A model generated the notes under the pieces. It was not told the DNA's origin. It made no database searches and was given only the letters and a program-made list of their open reading frames with translations. A DNA stretch of 51,294 nt, taken from a virus. Shown in pieces: positions 30,389-40,117 of this stretch. The stretch's first letter is position 1; each line of letters starts with the position of its first letter. The DNA lies in IMG/VR virus record IMGVR_UViG_3300035670_000302, positions 1 through 51,294 of that record; one strand, given 5' to 3'. Position numbers and translations under genes: made by a program.

Positions 30389-31912
30389 TTATTGAAAGTA
30401 TTGCTGTGCGGCGCTCAATGGAATACGAATAGTCGTCGGACTAGCCACGCCGTTCGCATCAACTCTAGCTTCTGCGTTGGGGTTGTAGATGATGAGTTCG
30501 TTACCATCCCGCTGGACAAATCCGTTAGCCCCTATGGCTATCGGAGTTGACTTGCCATCTTTATCCAGCCTTGATTCAAACAGCAACTTACGCAGGTCGT
30601 TATTACTCAGCACTTGCAACTTGGCAATTTCTGCATCGAGTCCGTACTGCGCCTTGGCCGCTTCTTTCCGGAGACCAAGCAACGTCTTGTATTCAAGGTC
30701 TGCGCGTTCAGCCATCCGCTTAGTGTAGTCGGTATCGAACGTAGAGCGTACTGAACCAATGAGTTCGTCTTGGGTAAGCCCTTCTTCGACGATCTGTCCG
30801 TTAGCGAGGTAGTTGTAGGTACCGTCCGTCCGCATCTGGATGTCGACGGGGCCACCGCTGATGAAAGTCAGTACACCGGACAGACGACGTGGGTCGTTGA
30901 ATCTGGAAAGTTCAGTAATCCCCTGCATCCCTTGGAGATACAACAGACTCTCGTCGGTCTCGTTGATCTTGTCCAGAGTCGCAGAATACTCCGCACCAAG
31001 ACCAGCGGCACGATACATATTCGCCACCCGCACCAACTGCTCCCGCTTGTTCATCGCCTGTTGCATACTTGGGGTAACAAGTTCAGGGTTACCGAGGTAG
31101 ACCTGCGACGGGTTGAGTTGTATCTGCCGCTTCGCCTCAGCCGGCATACCAGCCGTGACAGAATTTATCGTGGCGCTAACCGCATCAAGTCCTCGACTAA
31201 GACCGGCCTCGCTTATGGGGGACACACCCGCCGCAGGTGCGGCTGGCGGTCCTTCTCCCGTGGGAGTCTGCGGCCCATCGGTCGCGTCGACAACGAGCGG
31301 CATCTGTCCATTGCGGGGAGTTACTGCTGGCTCTGGTGTACGTTGCGCAGGTGTAGGAGCCGGAGCCGGAGCCGGAGCCGGAGCAGGCGTAGTAGCCGCA
31401 GGTTTTGCGGGGGGTGTAACTCCGGCGGTTTGTGCCGCCTGTTGTCGCTGATATGCTCCGCTACGGACACCTGCCGCTGTGGCCTCTGCTTTAGGCGTAA
31501 CTCCGTATAGATACTGCCCACTACGAATAGTCTCTGCCGTGGCTGGTATAGGATTAACAGCCGCAGGAGCCGGAGCAGGCGTAGTAGCCGCCGGTGCAGG
31601 TGCAGGTGCAGGTGCAGGTGCAGGCTTTGCGGCAGGTTTAGCGGCAGGTTTAGCGGCAGGAGCGGCAACAGCTTCTGCGACAGGCGCGACAGGAGTCGTG
31701 GCTAGACCAACGGCTTGCCGCGAAGGAATGTTTTTGGCGGCGGCAACATCATACATGAACGCTTCACGGTTCACGACTTCCTGACGGAACTTGGCGTCAC
31801 GCAGGGCTTGCAGTTGAGCGCGTTGGGCCTCAGCTTCACGCTGGGCGGCTTCGCCTTCCTGCATCCCTTGGGCAATACGCCCTGCACCAGCGAGTACGTT
31901 GAAGATACTCAT
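30389..31912 (-). CDS. Internal virion protein with Pro-Ala repeats (gp15-like position)
   Basis: 507 residues. The N-terminal 60 are a charged helix (AAQREAEAQRAQLQALRDAK). A low-complexity region of Ala-Pro and Ala-Lys-Pro repeats follows (about 70-230). The C-terminal half is helical, with SGLDA-type and LAGMW-free soluble character. It sits between the gp14-like and giant proteins, as T7 gp15 does. It is probably part of the ejection tube. The repeats could be a flexible tether and are prone to slippage. Overlaps the previous gene by 4 bp. Confidence 0.78.
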   Translation of the reverse strand: MSIFNVLAGAGRIAQGMQEGEAAQREAEAQRAQLQALRDAKFRQEVVNREAFMYDVAAAKNIPSRQAVGLATTPVAPVAEAVAAPAAKPAAKPAAKPAPAPAPAPAPAATTPAPAPAAVNPIPATAETIRSGQYLYGVTPKAEATAAGVRSGAYQRQQAAQTAGVTPPAKPAATTPAPAPAPAPAPTPAQRTPEPAVTPRNGQMPLVVDATDGPQTPTGEGPPAAPAAGVSPISEAGLSRGLDAVSATINSVTAGMPAEAKRQIQLNPSQVYLGNPELVTPSMQQAMNKREQLVRVANMYRAAGLGAEYSATLDKINETDESLLYLQGMQGITELSRFNDPRRLSGVLTFISGGPVDIQMRTDGTYNYLANGQIVEEGLTQDELIGSVRSTFDTDYTKRMAERADLEYKTLLGLRKEAAKAQYGLDAEIAKLQVLSNNDLRKLLFESRLDKDGKSTPIAIGANGFVQRDGNELIIYNPNAEARVDANGVASPTTIRIPLSAAQQYFQ

Positions 31913-33048
31913 GCTCTTACTCCCCGCTCTTCTTCCAACTTTCTCAGGCGCTCTTCTTCACGGCGGCGGTTTTGTTCTTGCTCGTAACGGCCAGTGATGT
32001 CACCGAAGAGTCTGCCCACGTCGAGACCGCCACGCATGGCGTCTGATGCCTGACCACCGTAGTAGTTGGCAAGGCTGGAGTAATCAGTGCGTGGTGCGCT
32101 ACCCAGTGATTCTATGGCGGCTTGGGTCAGGCGCGTCTTTTGTTCCACGCCAGTGCCGTAGCCTACGTCATACGCAGTGCCGGTTCCACGGGCAGTTGCC
32201 AACTGACCACGGCGCTTCTCGGCCATCCGCAGACCGGGCTTGTAGAACGGTGCCGCTTGCTCTGCCTCACGGGTTGCCAGTGCGCCAGCCTCCTGCATAC
32301 GACGTGCAGACTGAAGTCCGAAGTACTCGGGGTTGGTGGCGGCGGCTTGCTCTTCAAGACTCTTGGAGAGTGCCTCACGGCGGGCGAAGATGTTAGCCTC
32401 AAGTTGACGTTGACGTTCGATCTCAGCCGCCTGTTGCTTCGCGTAGTCGTCTGCTTGTTCTTGCGCTTCTGCCGCCTGTTGCTGACCGAGGTAGGCCGCA
32501 CCCAGTTGGATACCCGCAGGGACGTAGACGCTTGGGCCACCGAGGGCTTCGCCAACGCCGGAGAGAAGTCCGGGGGAAGAGGCGGCTGAAGGGCCGCTGA
32601 AGCCTGCACCACCAAGTCCGGGCATCGGGCTGGCTGGTACAGTTGTACCACCAAGTCCGGGCAAGGGGCTACTCGGGATACCCGCAGTGGTAGGTTGCAT
32701 CATGAACCCACTGGTATCCGTCACCGATGTTGGGAGTGTCGGCGCACTTGGGGTAGCCGGAGTGCTTGCGGCGGCTTGCGCGGCGTCTGCGCCGCCCGTC
32801 GGAGTGTAGTTATACCCGGCAATACCGCCACCTATCGCGCCTAGCGTGGCACCCTTACGCCAGTCACCACCTTGGAGGTTAGCGCCCAAAGCGCCGCCCA
32901 GTGCGCCTATACCCGCCGACCCCAGTACGGCCGACATACCGCCAGCGTTGACAAGGGATGGGGCCATAACTCCAAGTATATTAGGAGCGTAGTACGGAAT
33001 GGCGATAGCCGCCGCCACACCCAAAGCCATCTTTACTTTCTTACTCAT
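31909..33048 (-). CDS. Internal virion protein (gp14-like)
   Basis: 379 residues. The first 80 are Gly/Ala-rich hydrophobic segments (ALGVAAAIAIPYYAPNILGV), like membrane-inserting ejection proteins. A Pro/Gly/Ser-rich region follows, then long charged helices with Glu/Gln (AAEAQEQADDYAKQQAAEIE). This mix and its place before the gp15-like gene fit the T7 gp14 family, which forms the outer-membrane pore on DNA ejection. GGAG precedes ATG 33048. Function assigned by context. Confidence 0.76.
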   Translation of the reverse strand: MSKKVKMALGVAAAIAIPYYAPNILGVMAPSLVNAGGMSAVLGSAGIGALGGALGANLQGGDWRKGATLGAIGGGIAGYNYTPTGGADAAQAAASTPATPSAPTLPTSVTDTSGFMMQPTTAGIPSSPLPGLGGTTVPASPMPGLGGAGFSGPSAASSPGLLSGVGEALGGPSVYVPAGIQLGAAYLGQQQAAEAQEQADDYAKQQAAEIERQRQLEANIFARREALSKSLEEQAAATNPEYFGLQSARRMQEAGALATREAEQAAPFYKPGLRMAEKRRGQLATARGTGTAYDVGYGTGVEQKTRLTQAAIESLGSAPRTDYSSLANYYGGQASDAMRGGLDVGRLFGDITGRYEQEQNRRREEERLRKLEEERGVRA

Positions 33049-33057
33049 GGTCTTCTC

Positions 33058-33483
33058 CTAGAGCGTCATGCGGACATACGCGCATGACTTGTCAAACCCA
33101 AACTTGTTCATGTAAATCTTGGCTAAGCGGTCAGGGGCGTAGGCATCGACATACTTGACGCCATTGGCTCGTAACCACTCCAGTATAGACGGCCAGTAAG
33201 CTGACTTAAACTTCATCAGCCCCTTACCCGCCATAACAATCACATCGGCAGTCTTGGCATCGCCCGTCATGTAGAACTGGAGGGCCATCACCATGGACAA
33301 CTCGCAGTCCTCAAACCCGGCAAAGATCACACAGGTGTCAGTCTGCGACATGACGAACACATCCTCGGCTGTGATCTCATCCTCTGCAATGGCATGGCCC
33401 TTACAGGCCGACGCAATCATTGGTTGTAGGTGGGGCCATAGCTCCACCACCCGAGGCGGCTCCAGCATTTCGATGGTTAGCAT
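33058..33483 (-). CDS. GNAT-like acyltransferase-fold virion protein (gp13-like)
   Basis: 141 residues. Alternating strands and helices end in a GNAT-like pattern (WLRANGVKYVDAYAPDRLAKIYMNKFGF), where a final NKFGF-type loop is typical. T7 gp13 is similarly small and acetyltransferase-like. Here it lies directly upstream of the gp14-like gene, as in T7. The acetyl-CoA loop is not clear, so it may be only structural. Start ATG 33483 overlaps the preceding stop as TGATG; a GTG three bases earlier is the alternative. Confidence 0.75.
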   Translation of the reverse strand: MLTIEMLEPPRVVELWPHLQPMIASACKGHAIAEDEITAEDVFVMSQTDTCVIFAGFEDCELSMVMALQFYMTGDAKTADVIVMAGKGLMKFKSAYWPSILEWLRANGVKYVDAYAPDRLAKIYMNKFGFDKSCAYVRMTL

Positions 33484-34136
33484 CACTTCTCCGCGTACTT
33501 GGAGATCAGGTTGTCGAAGAACTCTTTGCCCTTCATTTGGACAACGTGTTTGGGAATGACGTACTCACCTTCGTGAGCCATGATGGGAACTCCACCGTCA
33601 TCCCGCTTGGACTGTGGCACCGTGCCGCCCATCTTCATCGCGGGCATACCGGCAGGCGTACCGCCCTGCATCATGTTCTGACCGCCCATACCCCGTTGCA
33701 TAGCCTTGGCAACCGTCAGGAGAACCATGACCAACGCAGGGTCGTACTGCTCGGAGATTTCTTCCGGAGTCACCAGCCCCTGCTGGATGGCGAACCTACG
33801 CACGTTAGGATACATTTCAGGGTTCTGCGCGGCCACCGTCGCCAACTGGACGATCATGTTCAACTCTTGCGGAGTGAGTTCGCCGGACTGCATGGCTTCC
33901 ATGAACACCTGCGCGATCTGCTCCATCTGCTGAGGATTCTGCGCGGCGAACTGGTTGACCTGCATGTCCATGGCTTCTGCACCCATGGGAGCGGCAGGTG
34001 CGCCCTGCGGCGCTACACCCACTGGTTGCCCGCCGGGGCCGATCATACCGCCCTGCTGGTAGCTTGGTAGCCGCGAGGGCATTGCCATCAACTGAGCCAG
34101 TTGGGGAGGAAGGTCGAGCGAGTTACCGTAGGGCAT
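33483..34136 (-). CDS. Virion-associated protein with MAHEGEYVIPK motif (217 aa)
   Basis: 217 residues, Met/Gln/Pro-rich in the first half, helical in the middle (QMEQIAQVFMEAMQSGELTP). The conserved-looking end contains MAHEGEYVIPKHVVQ, followed by FFDNLISK. That terminal motif recurs in virion genes of environmental podoviruses, next to internal proteins. Probably a minor virion component or chaperone. Function not known. Confidence 0.72.
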   Translation of the reverse strand: MPYGNSLDLPPQLAQLMAMPSRLPSYQQGGMIGPGGQPVGVAPQGAPAAPMGAEAMDMQVNQFAAQNPQQMEQIAQVFMEAMQSGELTPQELNMIVQLATVAAQNPEMYPNVRRFAIQQGLVTPEEISEQYDPALVMVLLTVAKAMQRGMGGQNMMQGGTPAGMPAMKMGGTVPQSKRDDGGVPIMAHEGEYVIPKHVVQMKGKEFFDNLISKYAEK

Positions 34137-34140
34137 TGTC

Positions 34141-34476
34141 TTAGCCTCGTAGTTGTGAAATTAGCGTATTAACGGTTTGCCGGAGGGTTGCTACGTCAGC
34201 GGCCAATGTCTGTACGTCAGTGATGAGTTTGGCATAGTCATCATAACCTGCAACCATCTGTCCACCTACTGTGAACCCTTGGCCTTGCGCGGTTACTCCC
34301 ACGAAAGTGCCTGTCGCCCCCGAGAGGGTGATCTGTCCTGACACCACTGCATGAGTGGCCTTGTCCCCGCGAGCGCCGGTAAGAAGTTCTACGTTCTCTT
34401 TGAGCGCGTTGAGGACGAGGCCGGCGGCACCGCCGGCTCCTGTTGGTATCGTTGGTACGGAAGTGAACCTAGCCAT
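34141..34476 (-). CDS. Small tail-associated protein (111 aa)
   Basis: 111 residues: Gly/Ala-rich start (MARFTSVPTIPTGAGGAAGL), a beta-rich middle (TLSGATGTFVGVTAQGQGFT) and a C-terminal coiled-coil-like helix. The start overlaps the end of the large tail protein in TAATG, and GGAGG stands just upstream. Likely a tail or fibre accessory protein. Not recognised. Confidence 0.7.
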   Translation of the reverse strand: MARFTSVPTIPTGAGGAAGLVLNALKENVELLTGARGDKATHAVVSGQITLSGATGTFVGVTAQGQGFTVGGQMVAGYDDYAKLITDVQTLAADVATLRQTVNTLISQLRG

Positions 34477-37400
34477 TAGACCTCCTTCAACCCGGTGGGG
34501 GTTTCAGCCACATGGATCGACCGGATGCGGATGTCACCTTCGACGCCTACTTCAAAGGTGTCAGACTTGTACCCCGCCGGCAAACGGAAGACTTTGCTGT
34601 CAGTGATGGGCACCGTCGCCAGTAGTTCTTTATCAACCCACAGTTTGAAATTGATAGGCGATGCGGCGTTCCACGACAGGGTTGTCGTTGGCAATCCTGA
34701 AGGTACAGTCCCAGTGCTGTTAGTCACAGTAAAACCTGTGGGGATTGCATACGACAGAGAAGAAGGGTTGAAATCAACCCCGACAGTAAATGCGCCTATT
34801 GCGTTATTAAGATTATTTACCCCTGCATACACGTATAATTCGTTGTTGGGAGTAAACTCCCACACGTGCCCGGTTCCTGCTTCTGGGTCGCCGCTCCAGA
34901 TACCCTTAGACCCTACCCACAATTTACCGGCGTCGAAGTCAATAGCGACCATAATCTTTTCCCCGGCGTTATAGATTTTCGTAACCGCAGGGTCTATGGT
35001 CGACGTTGACGTAGTGTAGAGGCCGCTTCCGGGATTAAATTTTTGACCGACACTTGAGATTGGTGCTGGAGTTGGCGCACCGCTTGCCGGGGTAAGCCCC
35101 ACAAAATTAAAAGCACAGAACTCTACTTCCTTGAATTGCGGGAGAGCCGGCCCACCACCAGTCGTACCCGCTGGCTGGTAGTTAAGGTCCATACCCCCTT
35201 CCCCAAAAGTTAAGAAGCATTCCGCTTGCGGGTCAGTTATAAGATTACCCCCTGCGTACCCATTAGCCTCAAAATAAATCTTACCGGAAGTGGTAGAAAA
35301 TTCAGAAACGCCAAAGTCGTAATTAGGCGGGCCTATAAGAGTGCTAGATATAGAGTTTGATGAGACATTGAGGCCGTTAAAACCTATGGCGTACAAATCT
35401 TGGTTAAAACTGTTGTATTGACTAGGGTTGTTTTGGTTCCAAGGTTTGTATCCGGTTGGTGGTGTATACGCAAAAGCACTGTCACCAAAGTTTGCGGTAA
35501 CTTTTTGCGTAGTTGACGTCCCATCAAGCGTAACGTATGGAGCAAGAAACGCAGAATAGGGAGTAAGCGGTTGGCTATTCAAAACAAAAATACTTGCCCC
35601 ACCAGAGAGGGTTGCCGGGTTACCGTTAAACCAAACACCATTTCGCCCAAACCATACCTTGCCCCCCATCAAGTTTCCGGGTACCCAACCGTTGTTGTCC
35701 CCACATCTTACAGCGACCATTAAGACATCGCCCTGTTGGGCGTCTCCAAAAGCGGACAGGTCATCCTGTGTGATAGAAATATTGGTTACTTCGTTAAGGG
35801 TTACTCCTGCGCCGTCTGCAATATATCCAGAACCGCAGGCACTGGCGTTAAATCCGATCTTTGTATTCTGATCATACAGAGCTTCCCCAACCCCAATAGA
35901 CAGAACACACGCCGGGTCTTTGACAGTGTATGTCAGTTCGAAATAATAAAACCCTGTAGCCCACGTCTTAACCGCTCTGGCATTAAGGAATGCCGATACA
36001 GACGTACCATCATGTTGAATGGCATGTCCGTTATCAGTGATCGACACTCCGGAAGCGCTGTGTCCTTGGCTCCATAAGGCGTTATACGTCAGAGTTGTAG
36101 ACGCAGAGGGAGGGATCGGCACTGGTGAGGCGTACCAATAATCCGTAACGTCCTCCCAGTCCACGGCTAGGTCACCGGCTCCTGTGTAGTCAGCGACAAC
36201 GCGGGCCGCGCCCAAGTTGATAGGCTCCTTAGTGATGAACACCTTAGACTTCCAATCCATCGAAGCGGCTGGTTGTGTCAGGTCATTCCACTGGGAGATA
36301 TTGAATACGCCGGGATTGCTCCCTTCTGTCGGGCCAGCGAGGAAAAGCTGGTCGGCAACAGGGTCGTACCATGTAGCCTCTATGTCCACAAGGCTGTCAG
36401 TCAGCGTGACAAATGTAGGTGGGTTAGCCCCGTAGTCAAATGCAAAGCCGCCGGTCGAGTGCGTCGCAATATACGTCTCTTCGGATACCCCGCCGACTAT
36501 CGTGGACGGCACAAGTTCTGCGGCCCACGTCTCAGAGTTGAACGCATACTTGGTAATGATGTTTGGCGAAGACCCCGGACTCAGGGCTACCAGACCGTCG
36601 TTGGAGGCATAGATGATACCGCCTGTGATCGTGGCTACGCTCCGCTTGGACACACATGGGAACAGTGCGTCGATCTTGGATGGCGTCATATTCGCCGGAT
36701 CGTTACCTGTGATCAGGTAGGGGTACCCATTGGTCAGCGCGATGAGGGTGCCATTAGACTGCACAAGCGCAACGACCTTATGCTCCAGCTTGATGACGTA
36801 CTTAGCCGGCCATGCGGAAGGCATACCGACGCGACTGAAGTAAACCTCATGCTCTACGAATCCGGCGAGGATGTCGTTCTGGGCCTCCGTAATGCCGCTG
36901 AGGTTTTCAGGCGGTGGGTCGTTGTCTTCGGAATCCAGAATAGTGAACAGTTCTTTGGAGTCGAAGTCGTCTATGAAATCGTACGCCCCGTCTTCCGCGT
37001 AGTAGCGCGGAGCGTCAGTAATAGGATTCTGCGAAACGTCGTAGTACAAGGTCGCCGCGAAGAATACCCCGGTAGCGGTAACTGCGAAGTCACTGCCCGT
37101 GTTGGCGAACGTAAAATTATAAGGATCAACCACCTCGGTAACGACGCCTTCGCCGTTGATACCGGCGGCAGTACCCGTAGCACCAAGGATTTGGAACCGA
37201 TCACCTACCCCCAGTTTGTGCGGGACTAGGAATCCGACAGAGGCGACGTTGCTGGTACGAGAGGCGACAAACAATCCAGTTGGGTACCACAGAGTAACCA
37301 GTTTGTAGTACTGCGTACCGGACAACGCCGGTAGAGTACGGTAGATATTTACTGCCCGGACGCGGTAGAAGTCAGAGGGAAGATGTGCGTTGGCCCCGTA

Positions 37401-39230
37401 AACAAACGCATTCGCCCAAGGTATACCATCACCTGTGTCAGCAGTCCCTACGCCACGGGCAGGTAGCGTTACCGGGTCACCATCGTAAGTGTATATCTCT
37501 TCAGACGGCTCAGACGGGATAGACTCTTCGTCCCACTGGGACAGCCAAGTATAGACGTACGTCCGCGCTTGCTTAGTGCCGCCGCGAGAGATAGTACCTG
37601 TGTCGTCGATATTACGTGTCTCAGGATACGCAAATCCCGGACGGTAGTAAGTGAATGTGTAATCGTCAACGACCTGAACTTCTACATTCGGCGCGTTGAA
37701 GCTACTGAAATCCAGTCGTACAACCCCAGTCATGGGGTCAGTGGTATTTGGTATGTTAATCTGGAATGAGTTAGCGTCAACGACTGACGAAACAGAGTAG
37801 ATACCGCTCTGTGCGTTACCTGTAGTGAAAGTCAGTTGTATCTGCTGGTTCAACGTAAGCTGATGCGACGGCAGGGTGACAAGCAGTGTAGTGTTATTGA
37901 CTTTACTGTAGGTACCCGTGATGTACTTCATGTTGGCTATCGTCACCAACAGCCCCGAAGTAAGTTTGTGCGCTATCGGAAATTCCCTGACTCCCGTCGT
38001 ACCGCCGGAAGTATTGAATATCTCCCACACCTTTGCCGTTATACGTTTCGCGCCTATGTCGGCACCGTTCGATATCCACTGAATTGTGTATTTGTATTCG
38101 GTACTACCAAGGGGCAGATTAACCGTAGTACGCACATAACCAATAATTTGTGCGCCGGTGACGGCGGTATTGAAGTTACTGTCGGATGCGTCCGTTAGCC
38201 GGATGTAGTCTCCAGCGGCAAACTTCTCAAACAATGACCGCCCCGGAGTACTGTCTTTAAGTGCTGTAACGTAGGTAAGAGTCACTACGTTACTTGAGCG
38301 GGAAATACGGAGCGTGGCAGACCGCTGTTCAGGAATAATCCCGTAACTTATAGTATTCCCTGAACTACCCGTAGTCGAGTTAAACACTGAAAGTGTACCC
38401 GACGTGGACAACGACGTGGCCGCAGTATAGGTAAATGTGTTGGTGGTAACGGAACTTACAGCATAAAGTCCGTCTACCGCTGTACCAGACAGTATGTCCA
38501 CCGCGATAACATCATTCGCATTAAATCCGTGGTTGGCGTAGCTGACCGTAACAGTAGTACCTGCCTGCGTATAAGTGGGCACCACGCTAGGTGCATCAGT
38601 CGTGGCGTACCCCACGCACTTGATGGTCACAATCCCGCTGTTGTCACGGGAGAATTTGAACGTGCGCTCCGATGACCCCCCGATATTAACGAACGGATTG
38701 ACTGTAGTAAGAAGTTTGTCCCCGTCCTCGGGTATCGGCATACCGAGCTTGAGGTACTGCGGATCGCCCCACTTACTGGTGAGGGCGCTGTACCAACCGT
38801 TGATATACCACGACGCCTTCTCACTGTTGGTTGGGTCGTTCGCCAACGCGAACACCCACCACAACTCCATGATGGCATAGCTGGACTGGCGCGGCTCACC
38901 GTCGCCGGTGTAGTAGAACCGCCGTTCGCTACGGTACCCGTTGACCGCAGGGACGAACACAAGGTCGGAGTTACCGCTCTCTACCACATCCACGTCGGCT
39001 TCAAAGACGAGCCACTTGATCTCGTTATTGTACCCACGAACAGGTCGGAAGTATTGGATGTTGTTGGTGGCGTACTGCCCCGTGACTACCTTGGGTGTGG
39101 GGTAGGGGATCAAGTCTCCGGAATAGAGCTTGGTATTCTCAGCCACCTGCGCCGATGTCATCTCTGGCAACAGTTCAGGGGATACCTTGGGCTGAATCCC
39201 AAGAAACTTTAGAAGCTTGATCCCGGCCAT
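34476..39230 (-). CDS. Large tail-tube protein (gp12-like) with SPRY-like C-terminal domains
   Basis: 1584 residues, twice the usual size of T7 gp12. The start (MAGIKLLKFLGIQPKVSPEL) and the beta-propeller-like N-terminal 1050 residues resemble tail tubular protein B, which forms the distal tail tube. Two similar beta-sandwich domains follow. They are near 1075-1260 (FYYFELTYTVKDPACVLSIG, later WFGRNGVWFNGNP) and 1290-1490 (GKIYFEANGYAGG, later LWVGSKGIWSGDP). This pattern resembles SPRY/concanavalin-like domains that bind ligands, perhaps host glycans. The fusion would put receptor-binding decorations on the tail tip. Confidence 0.82.
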   Translation of the reverse strand: MAGIKLLKFLGIQPKVSPELLPEMTSAQVAENTKLYSGDLIPYPTPKVVTGQYATNNIQYFRPVRGYNNEIKWLVFEADVDVVESGNSDLVFVPAVNGYRSERRFYYTGDGEPRQSSYAIMELWWVFALANDPTNSEKASWYINGWYSALTSKWGDPQYLKLGMPIPEDGDKLLTTVNPFVNIGGSSERTFKFSRDNSGIVTIKCVGYATTDAPSVVPTYTQAGTTVTVSYANHGFNANDVIAVDILSGTAVDGLYAVSSVTTNTFTYTAATSLSTSGTLSVFNSTTGSSGNTISYGIIPEQRSATLRISRSSNVVTLTYVTALKDSTPGRSLFEKFAAGDYIRLTDASDSNFNTAVTGAQIIGYVRTTVNLPLGSTEYKYTIQWISNGADIGAKRITAKVWEIFNTSGGTTGVREFPIAHKLTSGLLVTIANMKYITGTYSKVNNTTLLVTLPSHQLTLNQQIQLTFTTGNAQSGIYSVSSVVDANSFQINIPNTTDPMTGVVRLDFSSFNAPNVEVQVVDDYTFTYYRPGFAYPETRNIDDTGTISRGGTKQARTYVYTWLSQWDEESIPSEPSEEIYTYDGDPVTLPARGVGTADTGDGIPWANAFVYGANAHLPSDFYRVRAVNIYRTLPALSGTQYYKLVTLWYPTGLFVASRTSNVASVGFLVPHKLGVGDRFQILGATGTAAGINGEGVVTEVVDPYNFTFANTGSDFAVTATGVFFAATLYYDVSQNPITDAPRYYAEDGAYDFIDDFDSKELFTILDSEDNDPPPENLSGITEAQNDILAGFVEHEVYFSRVGMPSAWPAKYVIKLEHKVVALVQSNGTLIALTNGYPYLITGNDPANMTPSKIDALFPCVSKRSVATITGGIIYASNDGLVALSPGSSPNIITKYAFNSETWAAELVPSTIVGGVSEETYIATHSTGGFAFDYGANPPTFVTLTDSLVDIEATWYDPVADQLFLAGPTEGSNPGVFNISQWNDLTQPAASMDWKSKVFITKEPINLGAARVVADYTGAGDLAVDWEDVTDYWYASPVPIPPSASTTLTYNALWSQGHSASGVSITDNGHAIQHDGTSVSAFLNARAVKTWATGFYYFELTYTVKDPACVLSIGVGEALYDQNTKIGFNASACGSGYIADGAGVTLNEVTNISITQDDLSAFGDAQQGDVLMVAVRCGDNNGWVPGNLMGGKVWFGRNGVWFNGNPATLSGGASIFVLNSQPLTPYSAFLAPYVTLDGTSTTQKVTANFGDSAFAYTPPTGYKPWNQNNPSQYNSFNQDLYAIGFNGLNVSSNSISSTLIGPPNYDFGVSEFSTTSGKIYFEANGYAGGNLITDPQAECFLTFGEGGMDLNYQPAGTTGGGPALPQFKEVEFCAFNFVGLTPASGAPTPAPISSVGQKFNPGSGLYTTSTSTIDPAVTKIYNAGEKIMVAIDFDAGKLWVGSKGIWSGDPEAGTGHVWEFTPNNELYVYAGVNNLNNAIGAFTVGVDFNPSSLSYAIPTGFTVTNSTGTVPSGLPTTTLSWNAASPINFKLWVDKELLATVPITDSKVFRLPAGYKSDTFEVGVEGDIRIRSIHVAETPTGLKEV

Positions 39231-39240
39231 CGTAGTACCT

Positions 39241-39705
39241 CTATGTGGTCAACCCTTGGAGGTAGACCGTCTTGCCATCTTTACGGGTTGCCGTCAGCAC
39301 TTGCTTGCGTAGGTCTTGAGCGTCGTAGGACACATGGACCCACCCGCTGTCGGGGATACCCGGAGTATAGAACTCCAGAATGACTTGTGTGAACGGGAGG
39401 TTGTCCCAAATGTACCGAGCCAGCGTGGGGTTGGAGATACCGGGAATCTCTATATCAGCCGCACACCCTGTCATGTGGTCAGAGGTCTTGGCCCCGCCTA
39501 TGGCGCGGTTCAGTTCTGCCGAGCGGTACCCGCTGGAGACGATGATCGGACGCCCGTAGTGATCTCGCACAGGCTGTAGGATATTCCCCACAAGAAGTTT
39601 AAGGTTGGCAATGACAACCTGCGAGGGGGTGTTGTCGATCCCCAAGCGCTCAGCCTGTTGGCTCTTGGTCAACTCCGCAAGGGAGAAGTTCTTACTCAGT
39701 TGCAT
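39241..39705 (-). CDS. M15 peptidase endolysin
   Basis: 154-residue zinc peptidase of the M15A/VanY-like group. The ligands are H77 and D84 in SDHMTGCAAD and H124 in WVHVSYD, with E111 as likely catalytic base. It cuts peptide cross-bridges of peptidoglycan (L-Ala-D-Glu or D,D bonds). It has no signal peptide, so it needs a holin. Two membrane-protein genes immediately upstream supply candidates. The start lies 14 bp inside the upstream gene. Confidence 0.92.
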   Translation of the reverse strand: MQLSKNFSLAELTKSQQAERLGIDNTPSQVVIANLKLLVGNILQPVRDHYGRPIIVSSGYRSAELNRAIGGAKTSDHMTGCAADIEIPGISNPTLARYIWDNLPFTQVILEFYTPGIPDSGWVHVSYDAQDLRKQVLTATRKDGKTVYLQGLTT

Positions 39706-39886
39706 CTTTTTTGTCCGGGGTGACGATGCCTACGCCACCGGCAAGGGCAAGCCCCACGGTGATGATCGCCTCGCCCATAGCCGGAGCAATGGGTACACCG
39801 ACAGCGGTCAACAGGAGGATAACCCCACGCCACGTTGAGGGTTCTTTCAGCCGAGCCTTGATGTACTTCTTGGTATTAGGACTCAT
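39692..39886 (-). CDS. Putative holin (64 aa, two hydrophobic segments)
   Basis: 64 residues. A basic amphipathic start (TKKYIKARLKEPSTWRG) precedes hydrophobic segments (VILLLTAVGVPIAP and AIITVGLALAGGVGIV) and a charged tail (PDKKDATE). Size and position next to the endolysin suit a class II holin, which releases the endolysin by forming membrane holes. Its end overlaps the endolysin start by 14 bp. Holin identity is inferred from context. Confidence 0.68.
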   Translation of the reverse strand: MSPNTKKYIKARLKEPSTWRGVILLLTAVGVPIAPAMGEAIITVGLALAGGVGIVTPDKKDATE

Positions 39887-40113
39887 TTCAGCAACTCCTT
39901 CAGGGATACGTTACCGATAATCAGGGCAGTGACCACCGCCCCAACCATCCAGAAGACCTTATGGACTACGCTCTTACCGACCGATGCATACACCTCCGTG
40001 GTCATTTTTGCTACGGCCAACTCAGCGGCTCTTTGAGCGATATGCTCTATTTGCTCGTCGGTTAGGGCAGGCGCACGGCGGCGCTCTACTCCGGTGTATG
40101 CTTCTTCGTCCAT
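39883..40113 (-). CDS. Small membrane protein of the lysis cluster (76 aa)
   Basis: 76 residues. The N-terminal 50 are charged, then one hydrophobic helix (VFWMVGAVVTALIIG) and a short tail. The ERRRAP start and a mid-helix (IEHIAQRAAELAVAKM) resemble small tail-anchored proteins near holins. It could be an antiholin, a spanin-like anchor or a second holin. Its stop overlaps the putative holin start (ATGA). Confidence 0.62.
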   Translation of the reverse strand: MDEEAYTGVERRRAPALTDEQIEHIAQRAAELAVAKMTTEVYASVGKSVVHKVFWMVGAVVTALIIGNVSLKELLK

Positions 40114-40117
40114 GTCA

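Noticed and set aside
36273-37229. 318-aa plus-strand frame in the tail protein gene
   Set aside because: Arg/Val-rich shadow of a real gene, no operon on this strand here.
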